Shown here: piece after piece, positions 16,785-25,520 of the stretch | Position numbering within the stretch: position 1 is the stretch's first letter | Layout of the letters: every line of letters starts with the position of its first letter | DNA from: Frondihabitans sp. PAMC 28766 | Lineage (GTDB): Bacteria > Actinomycetota > Actinomycetes > Actinomycetales > Microbacteriaceae | Assembly: GCF_001577365.1 (NCBI RefSeq) | Contig: NZ_CP014515.1 | Span: 62,001 to 126,000 of the forward strand | Length of the DNA stretch: 64,000 nt | Direction: 5' to 3' | Notes under the pieces: model-generated | What the model was told of the DNA's origin: nothing | Seen by the model: only the letters and a program-made list of their open reading frames with translations | Databases searched by the model: none | Made by a program: the position numbers and the translations under genes

Positions 16785-17663
16785 GTGGTGCGTGGTGGGG
16801 TGACGTTTTTCCGGGCCGGTGGCGGTGCTGCTGCTCGTGCTTATCTGGAGCAGGATCATGCCCGCGCGGATGACTACTACCTTGCTGAGGGTGCGGGGTT
16901 GGCTGACCGTGTGGTGGTCTCCGGGGACGGTCACGTGCTTGTGTCGGGGGTGCTTGATGGGGAGGGGTATGAGGCGTGGGCGGACTGGCGTGACCCTGTC
17001 ACCGGGGAGGCGCACGGGACCCCGCGGGAACGCAAAATTGTGGACCCGGTATCGGGGGTGGTGGTGGGTTCGGCGTCGTCGCCGCGGTTCGTGGAGATGA
17101 CAGTCAACAGTGACAAAACGTTGTCGATCGCGGCTGCGTTGAACCCGGCCGTGTCGGTCGCGCTGGACGCCGCGCAACGTGATGCGGCGGACGAGATGAC
17201 CGCGTACATGGGGCGTCATTCGAGGACCCGTGTTGGCCCGTTGGGTGGGCAGCGTTTGGTGCCGGTGGAGCGGTTGGAGGCGGCCGTGATCAGTCACCGG
17301 ACGTCGCGGGCTGGGGACCCGCACAGGCACCTGCATTTGCAGTGGAACGCTCGCGTGTTCGCGGAGGGGAAATGGCGCGGCCTGGACACGGCAACGACCC
17401 TTCGGCAACAGGGTGCGTTGCGGGGTATCGGGGGGTCGCTAGAGAATTCGGAGCTCAGAGTACGTTTAGGTCCTCCGGCGGACGAGTTCCGGATTCCGTC
17501 CGCGACGGGGACACGAGAAACCTCTCACGAGAACCACTTTCGAGAGTCTCATATCCGCATGTTTCCGGGGGCACAACGAATGGTCAGCCCTCTCTCCCGG
17601 AAATGGTCGTTTTCTAGAAAGACGACCCTATGGAGGGCAGCCCGGCCTTCATCGTCGCCATAA
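16785..17663 (+). pseudogene. TrwC/TraA-type relaxase N-terminal fragment
   Basis: The first ~215 residues match a MobF relaxase domain: an N-terminal VTFFRAGGGAAARAYLEQDH, a conserved RFVEMTVNSDKTLSIAAAL region and the metal-binding three-histidine motif HRTSRAGDPHRHLHLQWN. The homology stops near 17440. After that the frame reads unrelated sequence to 17663 and the helicase part is missing. GTG starts at 16785, 16788 or 16800 are all possible. It points towards the complete relaxase gene, which lies on the opposite strand. Confidence 0.8.
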
Positions 17664-17713
17664 AATGGAGCCAGAAGTACGGTAATTCCAGGCCAGAATG
17701 AGCCTTACCGTAC
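17605..17713. repeat. Two dyads at the junction between relaxase genes
   Basis: 17605-17627 is a palindrome with arms GGTCGT / ACGACC around TTTCTAGAAA. 17677-17685 / 17705-17713 is GTACGGTAA / TTACCGTAC with a 19-bp loop. They sit between the 3' ends of the two convergent relaxase genes, where both homologies break off. They could be recombination ends or a terminator. Confidence 0.45.
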
Positions 17714-17729
17714 TCGAGGCGCCGAATTC

Positions 17730-20700
17730 TCAAACGCCCCCAGAAAGAACGGCCGGCCGGTCTTCGGCCCCGTCCATGTCGCGTTCCGTCCACGACCAGT
17801 AGAGGGCGTCGGCCGGGTCGACACCCTGTGCCTCCGCGTGGCGGAGAGCTGCCTCGACAGCTCCCCAACTCTCGTGCCCGCGGAGCGTCACGGCTGTGTC
17901 GTGGCCAAGAGCCTGATCGGCCACCTTCGCAAACCTCAGCGCGTCAGCGCGTTCGGTGACGTCGCCGTACTGGTCGATCAAGGTCACGAGGTTGTCAACG
18001 CGGGCGTGCTCGTTCCGGATCGTCTCGGTGGCCGACACCGTGGCGTCGGACGTGCGGGCGATCGACGCAAGCACCTCGGAGACCGGCTGCGCCTCTTCGG
18101 TCTCGACATACAAGTGGTTTTCGTGCCGGCCCCGGGTGAGCCCCACGTAGGCCAGCTCGCGCGACGTCGACGCGTCGGCGAGCACGTGTGCGGTGTCGGC
18201 GGTCAAGCCCTGGGTGCGGTGGAGGGTTGAGGCGTAGCCCAGCTCGACGGACTTCGCCACGTACTCACGGGGCAGGGTGATCTTCGCCCCGCTCTTGACG
18301 TTGGCAACAGACAGGGACCCGTCCTGGTGGGCTTTGTCCACGGTCCAGACGTCGTTGTTCTTCACCCGGTCCCGGCCACCGCCCGTCTTGAGTTGCGCGT
18401 CGTTCTGCCGGGTCACGATCGTGTCGCCACGGTAGGCCGAGAGGCCGTCGTGCAGCGGTGCGGATTCGGTGCCTCGGACGAGGCCCTGGGACATGCGGAG
18501 CGCTTGCGCGCGGCCGTTGAGCTCTGACACGGTGGCGTTGGTTTTCGCGACCATGACGGACTGCAACCCGGCCTCGGTGTCGTGCTGCCAGCCGGAGAAG
18601 ACGTCGGCTGTCATCCGGTCGACGTTCCCGCCCGTGACGCGGCCGTTGTCGACGTACCAGGCGAACGGGTCGCCGGTCCCGGTGGGGTCGCGGAGGAGCT
18701 TGGTGGCTTCCGCTTCCTCCCGGTTGGTGAACCGGTGCAGTACTTCGAGCTTCACCGATCCGACCTCGTGCTCGAGGAGGCGAAGCGCCCCGCCGGCCTC
18801 CACCGCGGAGAGCTGCTTGTCGTCACCGATGAGTCGCACGTGTGCGCCGTGGCGTTCCGCGATCCGGGTCACCTTCGCAAGGTTGGTCGTGCCGGCCATG
18901 CCGGCCTCATCCACCACGACCACATCTCCCGGTGTCAGGTCGACACCCTCGACAGGACCGTCCTGGTGGAGGAGTTCGGTGAGGCTGCCTTTGCCGTGGG
19001 TGAAGGAGTGGATGGTGTTTGCCTTCACGCCGATAGCGTCGGCCATGACTTCCGCTGCGGCCGCGGACGGGGCCAGACCGATCATCCGGCCACCCTCGGC
19101 CTCGATCGCGCGGGCTGCGACCTGCAGGGCGGTGGTCTTCCCGGTACCCGCAGGACCGGTACCGACGACGAGGCGACTGCTGGACGTCGCGAACTCGCCC
19201 GCCAAAGCGCGCTGCCCGGCATCGAGGTGTGTGCCTTCGGCCTCTGCGATCCGATCGAACGTCTCCCGGCTGACGGGCCGAACGGTCCGGTCCCGGGCGG
19301 CGTCAAGGAGGGTGTCTTCCGCGGCGAGCACGGTCCTCGAGGTGAGGAGCTGCGTCCCCTTGTGCTCGTAGATACTCACCCCGTCTTTCCGGGTGAGGGG
19401 CTGAAAAGCGCCGTGCGGGGCGGGCGGGGTGACAGCAATCGAGTCGGTGGTGAGAGCGTGCTTGGTGATCTGCTCCACCGTGCCCTCGACCACGTTCCCA
19501 CGGGTCCGTTCGGCCTGCACGAACCGCCGGGTTTCGGCTTCGATCATGTGCGGCCCCCAGACCGCGTGATGCTCCGACACGGCCTCGACCACCCGGGCGG
19601 ACGCCTGCTCGATCGTGATCTGCTCCACCGTGCCGGCCCCTGAGTCGCCGCCTCGTGCGGCTGCCCTGGCGTCACGGAGAACACTGTCGACCACACGGGC
19701 ACCGACCGTCTCGACGGCACGCTCACGCCAAGCGGTGCGGAGGTCCGCCAGGGAGCGCGCGGTCTCTTTCTTGGGGCGGGTGTCGAGGGTTGCCTGCTGT
19801 GCCAGGGCGATCCGGGCCTTCAGGTCAGGGGCTCGTCCATGGTCTCGCCGGTAGTCCTTTTCGAGCTGCTTCATGGCGTCTTTGATCCCCGCCGACCGGG
19901 TGGAGAACCCTGTCGTCAGGCGGTCGTCCACGCCCGCGATTTCCACGACCGGACGCTTGCCGCGGGTGACCTCGCGGAGTTCTGTGGTGACGCCGAGACC
20001 TTCGGTCACCCGGTCCATGACGCGGGCGTTGTAGAACTCAGACGCGGCGACACCCTGGCGGTGCAGCAGCTTGGAGTCGATCGTCCGCCACTTCCCATCG
20101 ACACCCTTGACCTTGTTCGCCACGACCAGGTGGTCGTGGAGCTGCGGGTCACCAGTACGGGAGTCGTAGTGCCGGAAGCGAGTAGCAATCAGGCCGCCTT
20201 CGATGTCGATCTGAGCGACGCCGTTCGTGCCGGCGCGGGTGGCGATCGCTTCTTCTTCGAGGTACTTCACGGTGTCGGCGATAGCGGCCTCGTGGGCGTC
20301 TTCGATGATCTTCCGGGTGTCGTTGTCACCCAACCCCCAGAGGGTTGACACACTTTTGGCTGGGGAGAACACCAGGTCAAAACCGGCCACGGCCTGCTGC
20401 GTCGGACGGGACGCTGCGGTAATGTACCGGCCCAGCTCTTCCTTGTCGGCAGGGGGCCGGCCCTTCGCCTCATGGAACGCCTGCGCGCCCTCCCGGACAC
20501 GGATAGCGCGGCGTTCCTCGGCGTCGGGTTCGCGGTGTTCCGTGCGCTCAAAGCGGGCGTAGCCCTCGTCAATCGCACCCCTGAGACCGGCCCCGCCCTG
20601 CTCATAGGAGTAGTAGCCACGGCCAAGCTTGGCCATGGCCTGCGCCTCCTCCGCGGTCTTACCGGAGGCCTGCGCGTCGGCCATGATCCGGTCGGCGTCT

Positions 20701-20927
20701 GGGTGCAGGCCCTCACCAAAAAGGGCCTTCATCTGGTCCTCGGTGACGGTGCCCTTGACGCCCAGAGCGTCAAGGCCGGAACCGACCCACACACCGGGAG
20801 GGTTGCCCTCGGCGGTGTAGTAATCGCCCAGCTCACGGCCCGGTTCGCGCTTAATATCGGCGGTCGCCGTCTCGCTCGTGTAGTAGGCATACCCGTCTCC
20901 CGCGGAGAGGATATGCATGGTCATCAC
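17730..20927 (-). CDS. traA: MobF (TrwC/TraA-type) relaxase-helicase
   Basis: A 1065-residue conjugative relaxase. The N-terminal relaxase domain has conserved tyrosines in GDGYAYYTSETA and the histidine cluster RTGDPQLHDHLVVANKVKG near residue 265. The C-terminal half is a RecD2/TraI-type helicase with Walker A GTGPAGTGKT, Walker B VVVDEAGMAG and the late motif YASTLHRTQGLTADTAHV. It nicks oriT, binds the 5' end covalently and unwinds the strand to be transferred. The family often extends to 1200-1600 residues, and the stop lies next to a junction dyad, so the C-terminus may be shortened. ATG-rich start at 20927. Confidence 0.9.
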   Translation of the reverse strand: MMTMHILSAGDGYAYYTSETATADIKREPGRELGDYYTAEGNPPGVWVGSGLDALGVKGTVTEDQMKALFGEGLHPDADRIMADAQASGKTAEEAQAMAKLGRGYYSYEQGGAGLRGAIDEGYARFERTEHREPDAEERRAIRVREGAQAFHEAKGRPPADKEELGRYITAASRPTQQAVAGFDLVFSPAKSVSTLWGLGDNDTRKIIEDAHEAAIADTVKYLEEEAIATRAGTNGVAQIDIEGGLIATRFRHYDSRTGDPQLHDHLVVANKVKGVDGKWRTIDSKLLHRQGVAASEFYNARVMDRVTEGLGVTTELREVTRGKRPVVEIAGVDDRLTTGFSTRSAGIKDAMKQLEKDYRRDHGRAPDLKARIALAQQATLDTRPKKETARSLADLRTAWRERAVETVGARVVDSVLRDARAAARGGDSGAGTVEQITIEQASARVVEAVSEHHAVWGPHMIEAETRRFVQAERTRGNVVEGTVEQITKHALTTDSIAVTPPAPHGAFQPLTRKDGVSIYEHKGTQLLTSRTVLAAEDTLLDAARDRTVRPVSRETFDRIAEAEGTHLDAGQRALAGEFATSSSRLVVGTGPAGTGKTTALQVAARAIEAEGGRMIGLAPSAAAAEVMADAIGVKANTIHSFTHGKGSLTELLHQDGPVEGVDLTPGDVVVVDEAGMAGTTNLAKVTRIAERHGAHVRLIGDDKQLSAVEAGGALRLLEHEVGSVKLEVLHRFTNREEAEATKLLRDPTGTGDPFAWYVDNGRVTGGNVDRMTADVFSGWQHDTEAGLQSVMVAKTNATVSELNGRAQALRMSQGLVRGTESAPLHDGLSAYRGDTIVTRQNDAQLKTGGGRDRVKNNDVWTVDKAHQDGSLSVANVKSGAKITLPREYVAKSVELGYASTLHRTQGLTADTAHVLADASTSRELAYVGLTRGRHENHLYVETEEAQPVSEVLASIARTSDATVSATETIRNEHARVDNLVTLIDQYGDVTERADALRFAKVADQALGHDTAVTLRGHESWGAVEAALRHAEAQGVDPADALYWSWTERDMDGAEDRPAVLSGGV

Positions 20928-21225
20928 GGCGTCAGACTACCTCACTGATTCGTAATGCCAGAGGTGTGACGAATTGACTGACGAAGAATGAGGATGGAGG
21001 TCGGCCAGGAATGGGAGTGACTGCGGCTGTGGTGGGAGACCGGAAAGAGAACGGGAGCAGGTCGAGGAACGAGGCATGTGGGAGTGAACGGCGGTCGATC
21101 AACAACAGTCGAGCCCGGCCTCTGGTTCGTCGCCTGTCCTCCTGGCGTGGTGTCATCAGCCCGGGGCCCAATTCCTAACGGACCGGCCGGGCATACTGGT
21201 AACTGGATCAATCAAGGGGGTTCAC
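20928..21225. other. Candidate oriT region between relaxase and accessory gene
   Basis: A 298-bp non-coding interval between the divergent relaxase and relaxosome-accessory genes, where MobF systems usually keep oriT and the shared promoters. It contains GA-rich repeats (GGTGGGAGACCGGAAAGAG) and a CCGGCCGG palindrome near 21182, but I cannot identify a nic site. AAGGGGG precedes the ATG at 21226. Confidence 0.4.
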
Positions 21226-21651
21226 ATGGCAGAGGTTCGAAAATCCGCTAAGCAGACCGCGGCCCGGCAGCGGGCACGCGAGAAAGCTGCAGAGTTCCGC
21301 GAGAAGCACGACACACTCGAGCAGCTCGCCACCGACTACTTCGAGGTGGCCGACTCGATCGACGACGTTGAAGCAAAAGTCGCGAAGGAAATCGCGGCAG
21401 CACGAGATCGTGCCGACAAGCTCATCACCCAGGGGAGAGCAAAGTCTGATGCGGTGATCGCCAAAATGCTCGACCTCGGTACACCGCGCGACGAGGTCGC
21501 CGGACGACTCGGCATCTCCACCCGCGACGTGAAAAGGAACACCCCCAACCCAAAGGCCGCAGCGACGGCGTCGCAGGAAACGCCGGCTCCGTCGCCGGAA
21601 GGTCCCGACGAAACAGGCGACGCACGCACCGACGTCACCATGTCGGCGTAG
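21226..21651 (+). CDS. Relaxosome accessory-type protein (MobC-like)
   Basis: A 141-residue basic protein. The N-terminus is a lysine/arginine/alanine-rich helix, a coiled coil follows (EKHDTLEQLATDYFEVADSI to IAAARDRADKLITQGRAK), then a short HTH (LGTPRDEVAGRLGISTRDVK) and a disordered Pro/Ala tail. Small coiled-coil/HTH proteins divergent from a relaxase gene usually bind oriT and recruit the relaxase. That role is inferred from position. Strong ribosome-binding site. Confidence 0.65.
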   Translation: MAEVRKSAKQTAARQRAREKAAEFREKHDTLEQLATDYFEVADSIDDVEAKVAKEIAAARDRADKLITQGRAKSDAVIAKMLDLGTPRDEVAGRLGISTRDVKRNTPNPKAAATASQETPAPSPEGPDETGDARTDVTMSA

Positions 21652-21677
21652 CGGTGACCGTTGATTCCTGCTGAGGG

Positions 21678-22160
21678 TCAGAACAGGCGCGGGTGGGTCA
21701 GCTCCACACCAAGGAGAGCGGCGCTGATCAGTTCGGGTTGCCAACCATGGTCGAGGATCACTGCCCGAAGATCCAGAGACCGCTGCACCCGGACCTGCCG
21801 GGGAAGATCCCCCAACCGCAGACTCTGCCGGTTGCGGTAGCGGCCCCTTTGGGACCGGTCGAGCATGTTCTCCCTGTGCGTCCCCGGCGCCACATGCGAC
21901 AACTCAAGATCCGCCGATGCGTGCACACAGATCGGGATGTCGCACGAGTGCAGCAACAGGGTCGACGACAGCAGGGGCTCACCGGTTGCGAGCTCGTACG
22001 CGTACCGCTGCGGGCGGACCGACTGCTGAGCGCCGTCCCGTTTGACCCAGAACCGGCCGTAGCCGTCATCGGAAATGGCGCCCGTCCAGAACCAGCAGTC
22101 ATCCGGTTCTGGACCTTTGACAACGAACGCCCAGAACCGTTCCTCCTCCGTGCGCGTCAT
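21678..22160 (-). CDS. HNH endonuclease-like protein, copy 2
   Basis: 160 residues, same length and architecture as the copy at 15548-16030 but on the opposite strand. The HNH block is LLHSCDIPICVHASADLELS plus HVAPGTHREN, and the C-terminus GWQPELISAALLGVELTHPR is unchanged. The ATG at 22160 overlaps the stop of a 59-residue gene (ATGA). The two copies form long inverted repeats around the relaxase segment. Confidence 0.8.
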   Translation of the reverse strand: MTRTEEERFWAFVVKGPEPDDCWFWTGAISDDGYGRFWVKRDGAQQSVRPQRYAYELATGEPLLSSTLLLHSCDIPICVHASADLELSHVAPGTHRENMLDRSQRGRYRNRQSLRLGDLPRQVRVQRSLDLRAVILDHGWQPELISAALLGVELTHPRLF

Positions 22161-22336
22161 ACCGGCCCCCGGGGGTAAGCCATGTCGCTGGACCACACCA
22201 GAAGACCCCACTGCTCCTTCTTGCCGGAGCCCGTCCTGGTGAGGGCGATGTGGTCGAAGTCGCCGCCCGGGTGCGCATTCATGGCGCACTGATGTGCGAC
22301 CCCGTCGAAGAGGAAAAAGGATCCGCACCGGAACAC
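22157..22336 (-). CDS. 59-residue protein coupled to HNH copy 2
   Basis: GTG at 22336, preceded by GAGG, opens a frame reading MFRCGSFFLFDGVAHQCAMN, then HPGGDFDHIALTRTGSGKKE and WGLLVWSSDMAYPRGPV. Composition and periodicity are protein-like, and the stop overlaps the HNH start as ATGA. No family recognised. Two Cys and two His in the first 20 residues could bind a metal. Confidence 0.6.
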   Translation of the reverse strand: MFRCGSFFLFDGVAHQCAMNAHPGGDFDHIALTRTGSGKKEQWGLLVWSSDMAYPRGPV

Positions 22337-22431
22337 CCCTCAACCGTACGACGGCCGTGGGCTGACGGCGTTCGCCGCTCCGGGTCGGGCAGGGCGGACG
22401 GTGAGCCTTCGGAAGGCTGGATGATGGGGGG

Positions 22432-23139
22432 ATGCTCCTGGCCTACGTCGACGAATCCTACGATCGCGACTTCTACTTCATCGCCGCAGCCATCGCCCCC
22501 CAAGAAGCATGGGACAACGTCGAAAAAGCTGTCGCCGACATCCAGTCCAGAACCCACCTCGAGCACGGTGTCCCGGCTGATGCGGAGCTGCATGGACACG
22601 AGATCATGGGCGGCGCCGGAGAATGGGCGCCGCTTCGCGGGAAGCACCGTGAAGCCGCAGGCGTGTACGCCGCCGCCCTGAGCGCAGCCCGCACTGCCGG
22701 GGTGGAGTTCATCTTCCGCGGCGTCGACATCGGCCGACTGAATGCCCGCTACCGGTACCCCGACCAACCGCACAGTGTCGTCCTCGGGCACCTCCTCGAA
22801 CGCATCGACCAACGCGCCGGACAACGACAAGAAACCGACCCGGTCATCGTCATCGCCGACGAAATCGCGACCCAGGAAGAACACCGGAAACAGTTCGAGG
22901 CGTATCAACTCACCGGAACACCCGGATACCGGTCAACGACCCTCCCACGAATATCCAGCCCCATCAACTTCGCCTCCTCAAGGCTTTCACCGGGACTGCA
23001 GATCGCTGACCTGGCCGCGTACCTGCACCACCGCCGCAACACCGTCGTCGAACCGCACCCGGCAGGAGCCCGTACCGTGAGGCGGCTCTCGGGGATCCTG
23101 GAGCAGACCACAGTCCACAACCTGACCTGGACGCCATAA
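22432..23139 (+). CDS. DUF3800 domain protein
   Basis: A 235-residue DUF3800 protein. It starts with the hallmark YVDESYDRDFYFIAAAIAP (RNase H-like first strand with the acidic pair) and ends with a region containing LQIADLAAYLHHRR, where the conserved ADxxA motif lies. The fold suggests metal-dependent nuclease activity, and the family is common in phages and mobile islands, but no biochemical role is established. Divergent from the HNH module; single gene. Confidence 0.85.
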   Translation: MLLAYVDESYDRDFYFIAAAIAPQEAWDNVEKAVADIQSRTHLEHGVPADAELHGHEIMGGAGEWAPLRGKHREAAGVYAAALSAARTAGVEFIFRGVDIGRLNARYRYPDQPHSVVLGHLLERIDQRAGQRQETDPVIVIADEIATQEEHRKQFEAYQLTGTPGYRSTTLPRISSPINFASSRLSPGLQIADLAAYLHHRRNTVVEPHPAGARTVRRLSGILEQTTVHNLTWTP

Positions 23140-23175
23140 CGGAGGCGGAGGCGGAGGCAGGCGGAGGGCCAAAAA

Positions 23176-23202
23176 CGAAGACCCCGCAGTGCGGGGTCTT
23201 CG
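23176..23202 (-). terminator. Rho-independent terminator for the minus-strand pair
   Basis: A perfect 12-bp stem CGAAGACCCCGC / GCGGGGTCTTCG with a 3-nt loop. On the minus strand it is followed by TTTTT, so it terminates transcription of the two small zinc-ribbon genes upstream (23363-23964). It may also slow readthrough from DUF3800. Confidence 0.85.
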
Positions 23203-23362
23203 GCTGGCAACGTTCCGGTAACCGGCCCGTCGTAAAACCGACAATACACGGCCCCACCGACCTTGTCAGCCGCTCAGTGACGACCCACGCACGCTTCTCT
23301 CTGGGGGTGCGCGAGGGGCCAGCCCCTCGCCCGCCCGGGGCACCCCGGGCGGACGGCCAGCG

Positions 23363-23614
23363 TCACCCCACCGCAGCAGGCTGAGCGGCGGTAGCAGTGC
23401 TGTCCCAGCAGGCCCTGCACATCCGACGTCCCTCACCCCGCCCGAGAGCGTCCGGGTGGAAGGTGATCCCGGAGAGGATCACCGTCAACGCCAACGTGCC
23501 CCCGGTGAACCGGGCACCGCACCCGTCACACTGCACCACCGGCGGGCTGACACTGACGATCCCATGCACCAGGCCCGGAACATCCGGCCACAACCCCGCC
23601 TCGCGGGTGGTCAT
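23363..23614 (-). CDS. Small zinc-ribbon-like protein
   Basis: An 83-residue protein with two CxxC knuckles, VQCDGCGARFTGG near residues 27-39 and MCRACWD near 69-75, spaced as in a zinc ribbon. No named family. Its start overlaps the stop of the upstream small gene as ATGA. Such proteins are frequent in actinobacterial plasmids and phages and may bind nucleic acid. Confidence 0.6.
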   Translation of the reverse strand: MTTREAGLWPDVPGLVHGIVSVSPPVVQCDGCGARFTGGTLALTVILSGITFHPDALGRGEGRRMCRACWDSTATAAQPAAVG

Positions 23615-23964
23615 GAGGCGGCCAGGAGCGCCACACGCTCGACCTCAGAGAGCCGGTACGGGAAACTGCATGACCCGAACCCGTCGGCGGCAGCAGTCGC
23701 GGCGTCTTCGGTGCTGTACGTGCCAAGGACCGCCGTCACAGCGCAGTCCAGGACCACCCATGCGGTCAGGGTTTGGCTGTACCCAGACGGGCAGACGATC
23801 ACCTGGGCTGACCGGGCGGCCGCCCCGTCACCGGTGTCGACGTAGCCAACCCCCACCGGGCTCGGACCGCCACACTCTTTGCAGGCGTACCCCGCATGTT
23901 GCGGCTCAGCCGGTCGCGTCTTGATCTCCCGCGTCTGGACCTGTCGTTTCCGTGTGTGCTGCAT
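23611..23964 (-). CDS. Small CxxC protein
   Basis: A 117-residue protein beginning MQHTRKRQVQTREIKTRPAE, with one CxxC knuckle (YACKECGGPSPVGVGYVDTG) and further Cys residues in VCPSGY and DCAV that could complete a metal site. A hydrophobic strand-rich middle follows. First gene of a two-gene unit with the terminator at 23176-23202. No family recognised. Confidence 0.55.
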   Translation of the reverse strand: MQHTRKRQVQTREIKTRPAEPQHAGYACKECGGPSPVGVGYVDTGDGAAARSAQVIVCPSGYSQTLTAWVVLDCAVTAVLGTYSTEDAATAAADGFGSCSFPYRLSEVERVALLAAS

Positions 23965-24552
23965 TGTGGTTCCTTTTCTTCTTCATCGTTGTTTTTGCCT
24001 GAAGGCACGAAGTGTCGAGAAGGACGGCAGGGCGAAGTGCAACCCCCTGGAGGCGGTGGGGGAGAGAAGTTCGGCACGAAATAAGGGAACGCAGTGACCG
24101 CGTGCCGCACTTGTCGGAGGACCGGCCGCGAAGCGGCTTGCGCGGAGCCCGGACGGACGTACGCTGCCGCAGGCTTCCGGCAAAATAACGACGGCCCGTA
24201 GGGCCAGACAGGGCAGCTCTGCTGCTCCACCCGGGAGCGCAGCGACCCGCCTGCTTGCCGGCCTGCTCTCATACCCCGCCTCGAGGCGGCCCCTGGGCGC
24301 GAGAAAGCCCCCGGGTTGGTCAGGACTGGGGGAGTTCTGACGCCCGGGGGCTGGTGCGACTGATTGGGGGAATCAGCCGTTGCAAGAAACGTACTCGAAT
24401 CGGCCGCCGTTGCCCCTGAGAAGGGCATGTGACCTCCAATCGTCTGGCTGGGAGGCGACGAACGCTCCTCGGACGGGGCCTTCCCCTGGCCGGTCATCAT
24501 GCGGTTGCATCTACTTGTCGGTGTGGTGGGACTCACCGACGCAGGGGATGCA
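23965..24552. other. Non-coding interval with long nested hairpin
   Basis: No credible gene. At 24306-24352 there is a large stem-loop: outer arms AGCCCCCGGG / CCCGGGGGCT enclose a second dyad GTCAGGACT / AGTTCTGAC (one mismatch). There is no T-run. Such a structure could be a single-strand origin, a transfer or integration site, or a transcript end. Confidence 0.45.
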
Positions 24553-24801
24553 GTGACAAAAAGCTTCGAGTTCACGCGATTCCGGCAGCAATTGCGGACC
24601 CGGCCGCAGCGGCAGCTCCTCGGCATCGACATGAGCCAAGACGATGCGCTCCGGCTCCTCGGAGACGAGGCAGCTCTCCGCGTCGAGTACCGGGCATGGC
24701 TGCGACGTAAGGGCTTGCCGGAGCCCGTCTGCGACGACGCCGGCACCGGCGCACTACAGACGCCGAAGCGGACACTTTGGAACCGCCTCACGGGCCGTTG
24801 A
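24553..24801 (+). CDS. Small hypothetical protein
   Basis: An 82-residue frame from GTG 24553 (AGGGGAT upstream; an ATG at 24499 is possible), basic and probably helical: FEFTRFRQQLRTRPQRQLLG followed by MSQDDALRLLGDEAALRVEY. No family recognised. Its end overlaps the 3' end of a minus-strand small gene by about 48 bp, so one of the two may be unreal. Confidence 0.4.
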   Translation: MTKSFEFTRFRQQLRTRPQRQLLGIDMSQDDALRLLGDEAALRVEYRAWLRRKGLPEPVCDDAGTGALQTPKRTLWNRLTGR

Positions 24802-24981
24802 CGGCTTAGTAGCGCGCCACTGACGTGAGGACCTGTCTTGCAGGCAGACCGGCGCGTGCCCGGTCGATTGCTTCCCCGGCGCCGGGGTGTCGACGCTCAA
24901 CACGCTCGCTTCTGCGAGGGTGTCGCCCTTGGGGCGGTGTCGGACGTACCAGATGACGGCGTCGACGCGTGCCGGCGTCAT
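24754..24981 (-). CDS. Small coupled protein (third of a cascade)
   Basis: A 75-residue frame whose ATG overlaps the stop of the upstream gene (ATGA). It reads MTPARVDAVIWYVRHRPKGD and then TLAEASVLSVDTPAPGKQST. No family recognised. The overlap supports translation, but the C-terminal part overlaps the plus-strand gene at 24553-24801. Confidence 0.4.
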   Translation of the reverse strand: MTPARVDAVIWYVRHRPKGDTLAEASVLSVDTPAPGKQSTGHAPVCLQDRSSRQWRATKPSTAREAVPKCPLRRL

Positions 24982-25280
24982 CCCGGCCACTCGTCCGGCT
25001 CCGGGTGCAGTCGGCGGGTGAGAGCTGCGAGGTCCCGTTCGTGCTGGATCATCCACGCGACAGCGCTGTTGAGGCTGTCCGTGGTGCGAAGCCACGGCCG
25101 GCCACCGGCATCGTCTCGACCGTGGGCATAGCAGTGATACACCGCTCCCCCACCGGCATTCTCGGACCGCACGTATCCGATGGGGGCCTCTTTGACCCGG
25201 CGCACCTGCCATACCCCGAACGTGCCCGGGATCGGCGGGACCGCGAGCGGGTGCGCTGGGATCGGCCGGCCCACAATCAC
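24978..25280 (-). CDS. Small coupled protein (second of a cascade)
   Basis: A 100-residue protein from GTG 25280, which overlaps the previous stop as GTGA: MIVGRPIPAHPLAVPPIPGT, later IGYVRSENAGGGAVYHCYAH and WLRTTDSLNSAVAWMIQHER. The aromatic, strand-like N-terminal half and helical C-terminal half look like a real domain, but I cannot name it. It overlaps the next gene by 4 bp. Confidence 0.55.
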   Translation of the reverse strand: MIVGRPIPAHPLAVPPIPGTFGVWQVRRVKEAPIGYVRSENAGGGAVYHCYAHGRDDAGGRPWLRTTDSLNSAVAWMIQHERDLAALTRRLHPEPDEWPG

Positions 25281-25405
25281 GTCGACGCTTCTCCCAGGCC
25301 CATGCACTCCCACGGCCGGATCGTACGGCGGCGCTCCGTCATCAACGGCTCCCCTTCCACCAGGTGCTGCGGCAACTTGCAGTCCGCGCTCGGACTCCTC
25401 GCCAC
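25277..25405 (-). CDS. Short coupled ORF (first of a cascade)
   Basis: A 42-residue frame from GTG 25405 (VARSPSADCKLPQHLVEGEP, then MTERRRTIRPWECMGLGEAS) ending in a GTGA overlap with the next gene. Alternatively the first gene starts at the internal ATG and is only 20 residues long. Support comes almost only from the junction. Confidence 0.35.
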   Translation of the reverse strand: MARSPSADCKLPQHLVEGEPLMTERRRTIRPWECMGLGEAST

Positions 25406-25520
25406 CCCGAGCTCGGCACCTAAGCGAGCGGTAAGAAAAAACGAACGGCTTCCCGCGGCCGACGCTCCTGGAACAGGAATGCAGACCCGTAGACTCAAAG
25501 CACCGATGTGGGAGGCGACC

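Noticed and set aside
23176..23202. Terminator for the DUF3800 gene on the plus strand
   Set aside because: The T-run is on the minus-strand side, so the hairpin serves the opposite-strand genes.
23799..24791. 330-codon minus-strand ORF
   Set aside because: It runs antisense through unrelated small genes and non-coding DNA, and it is Arg/Ser/Pro-rich without domains.
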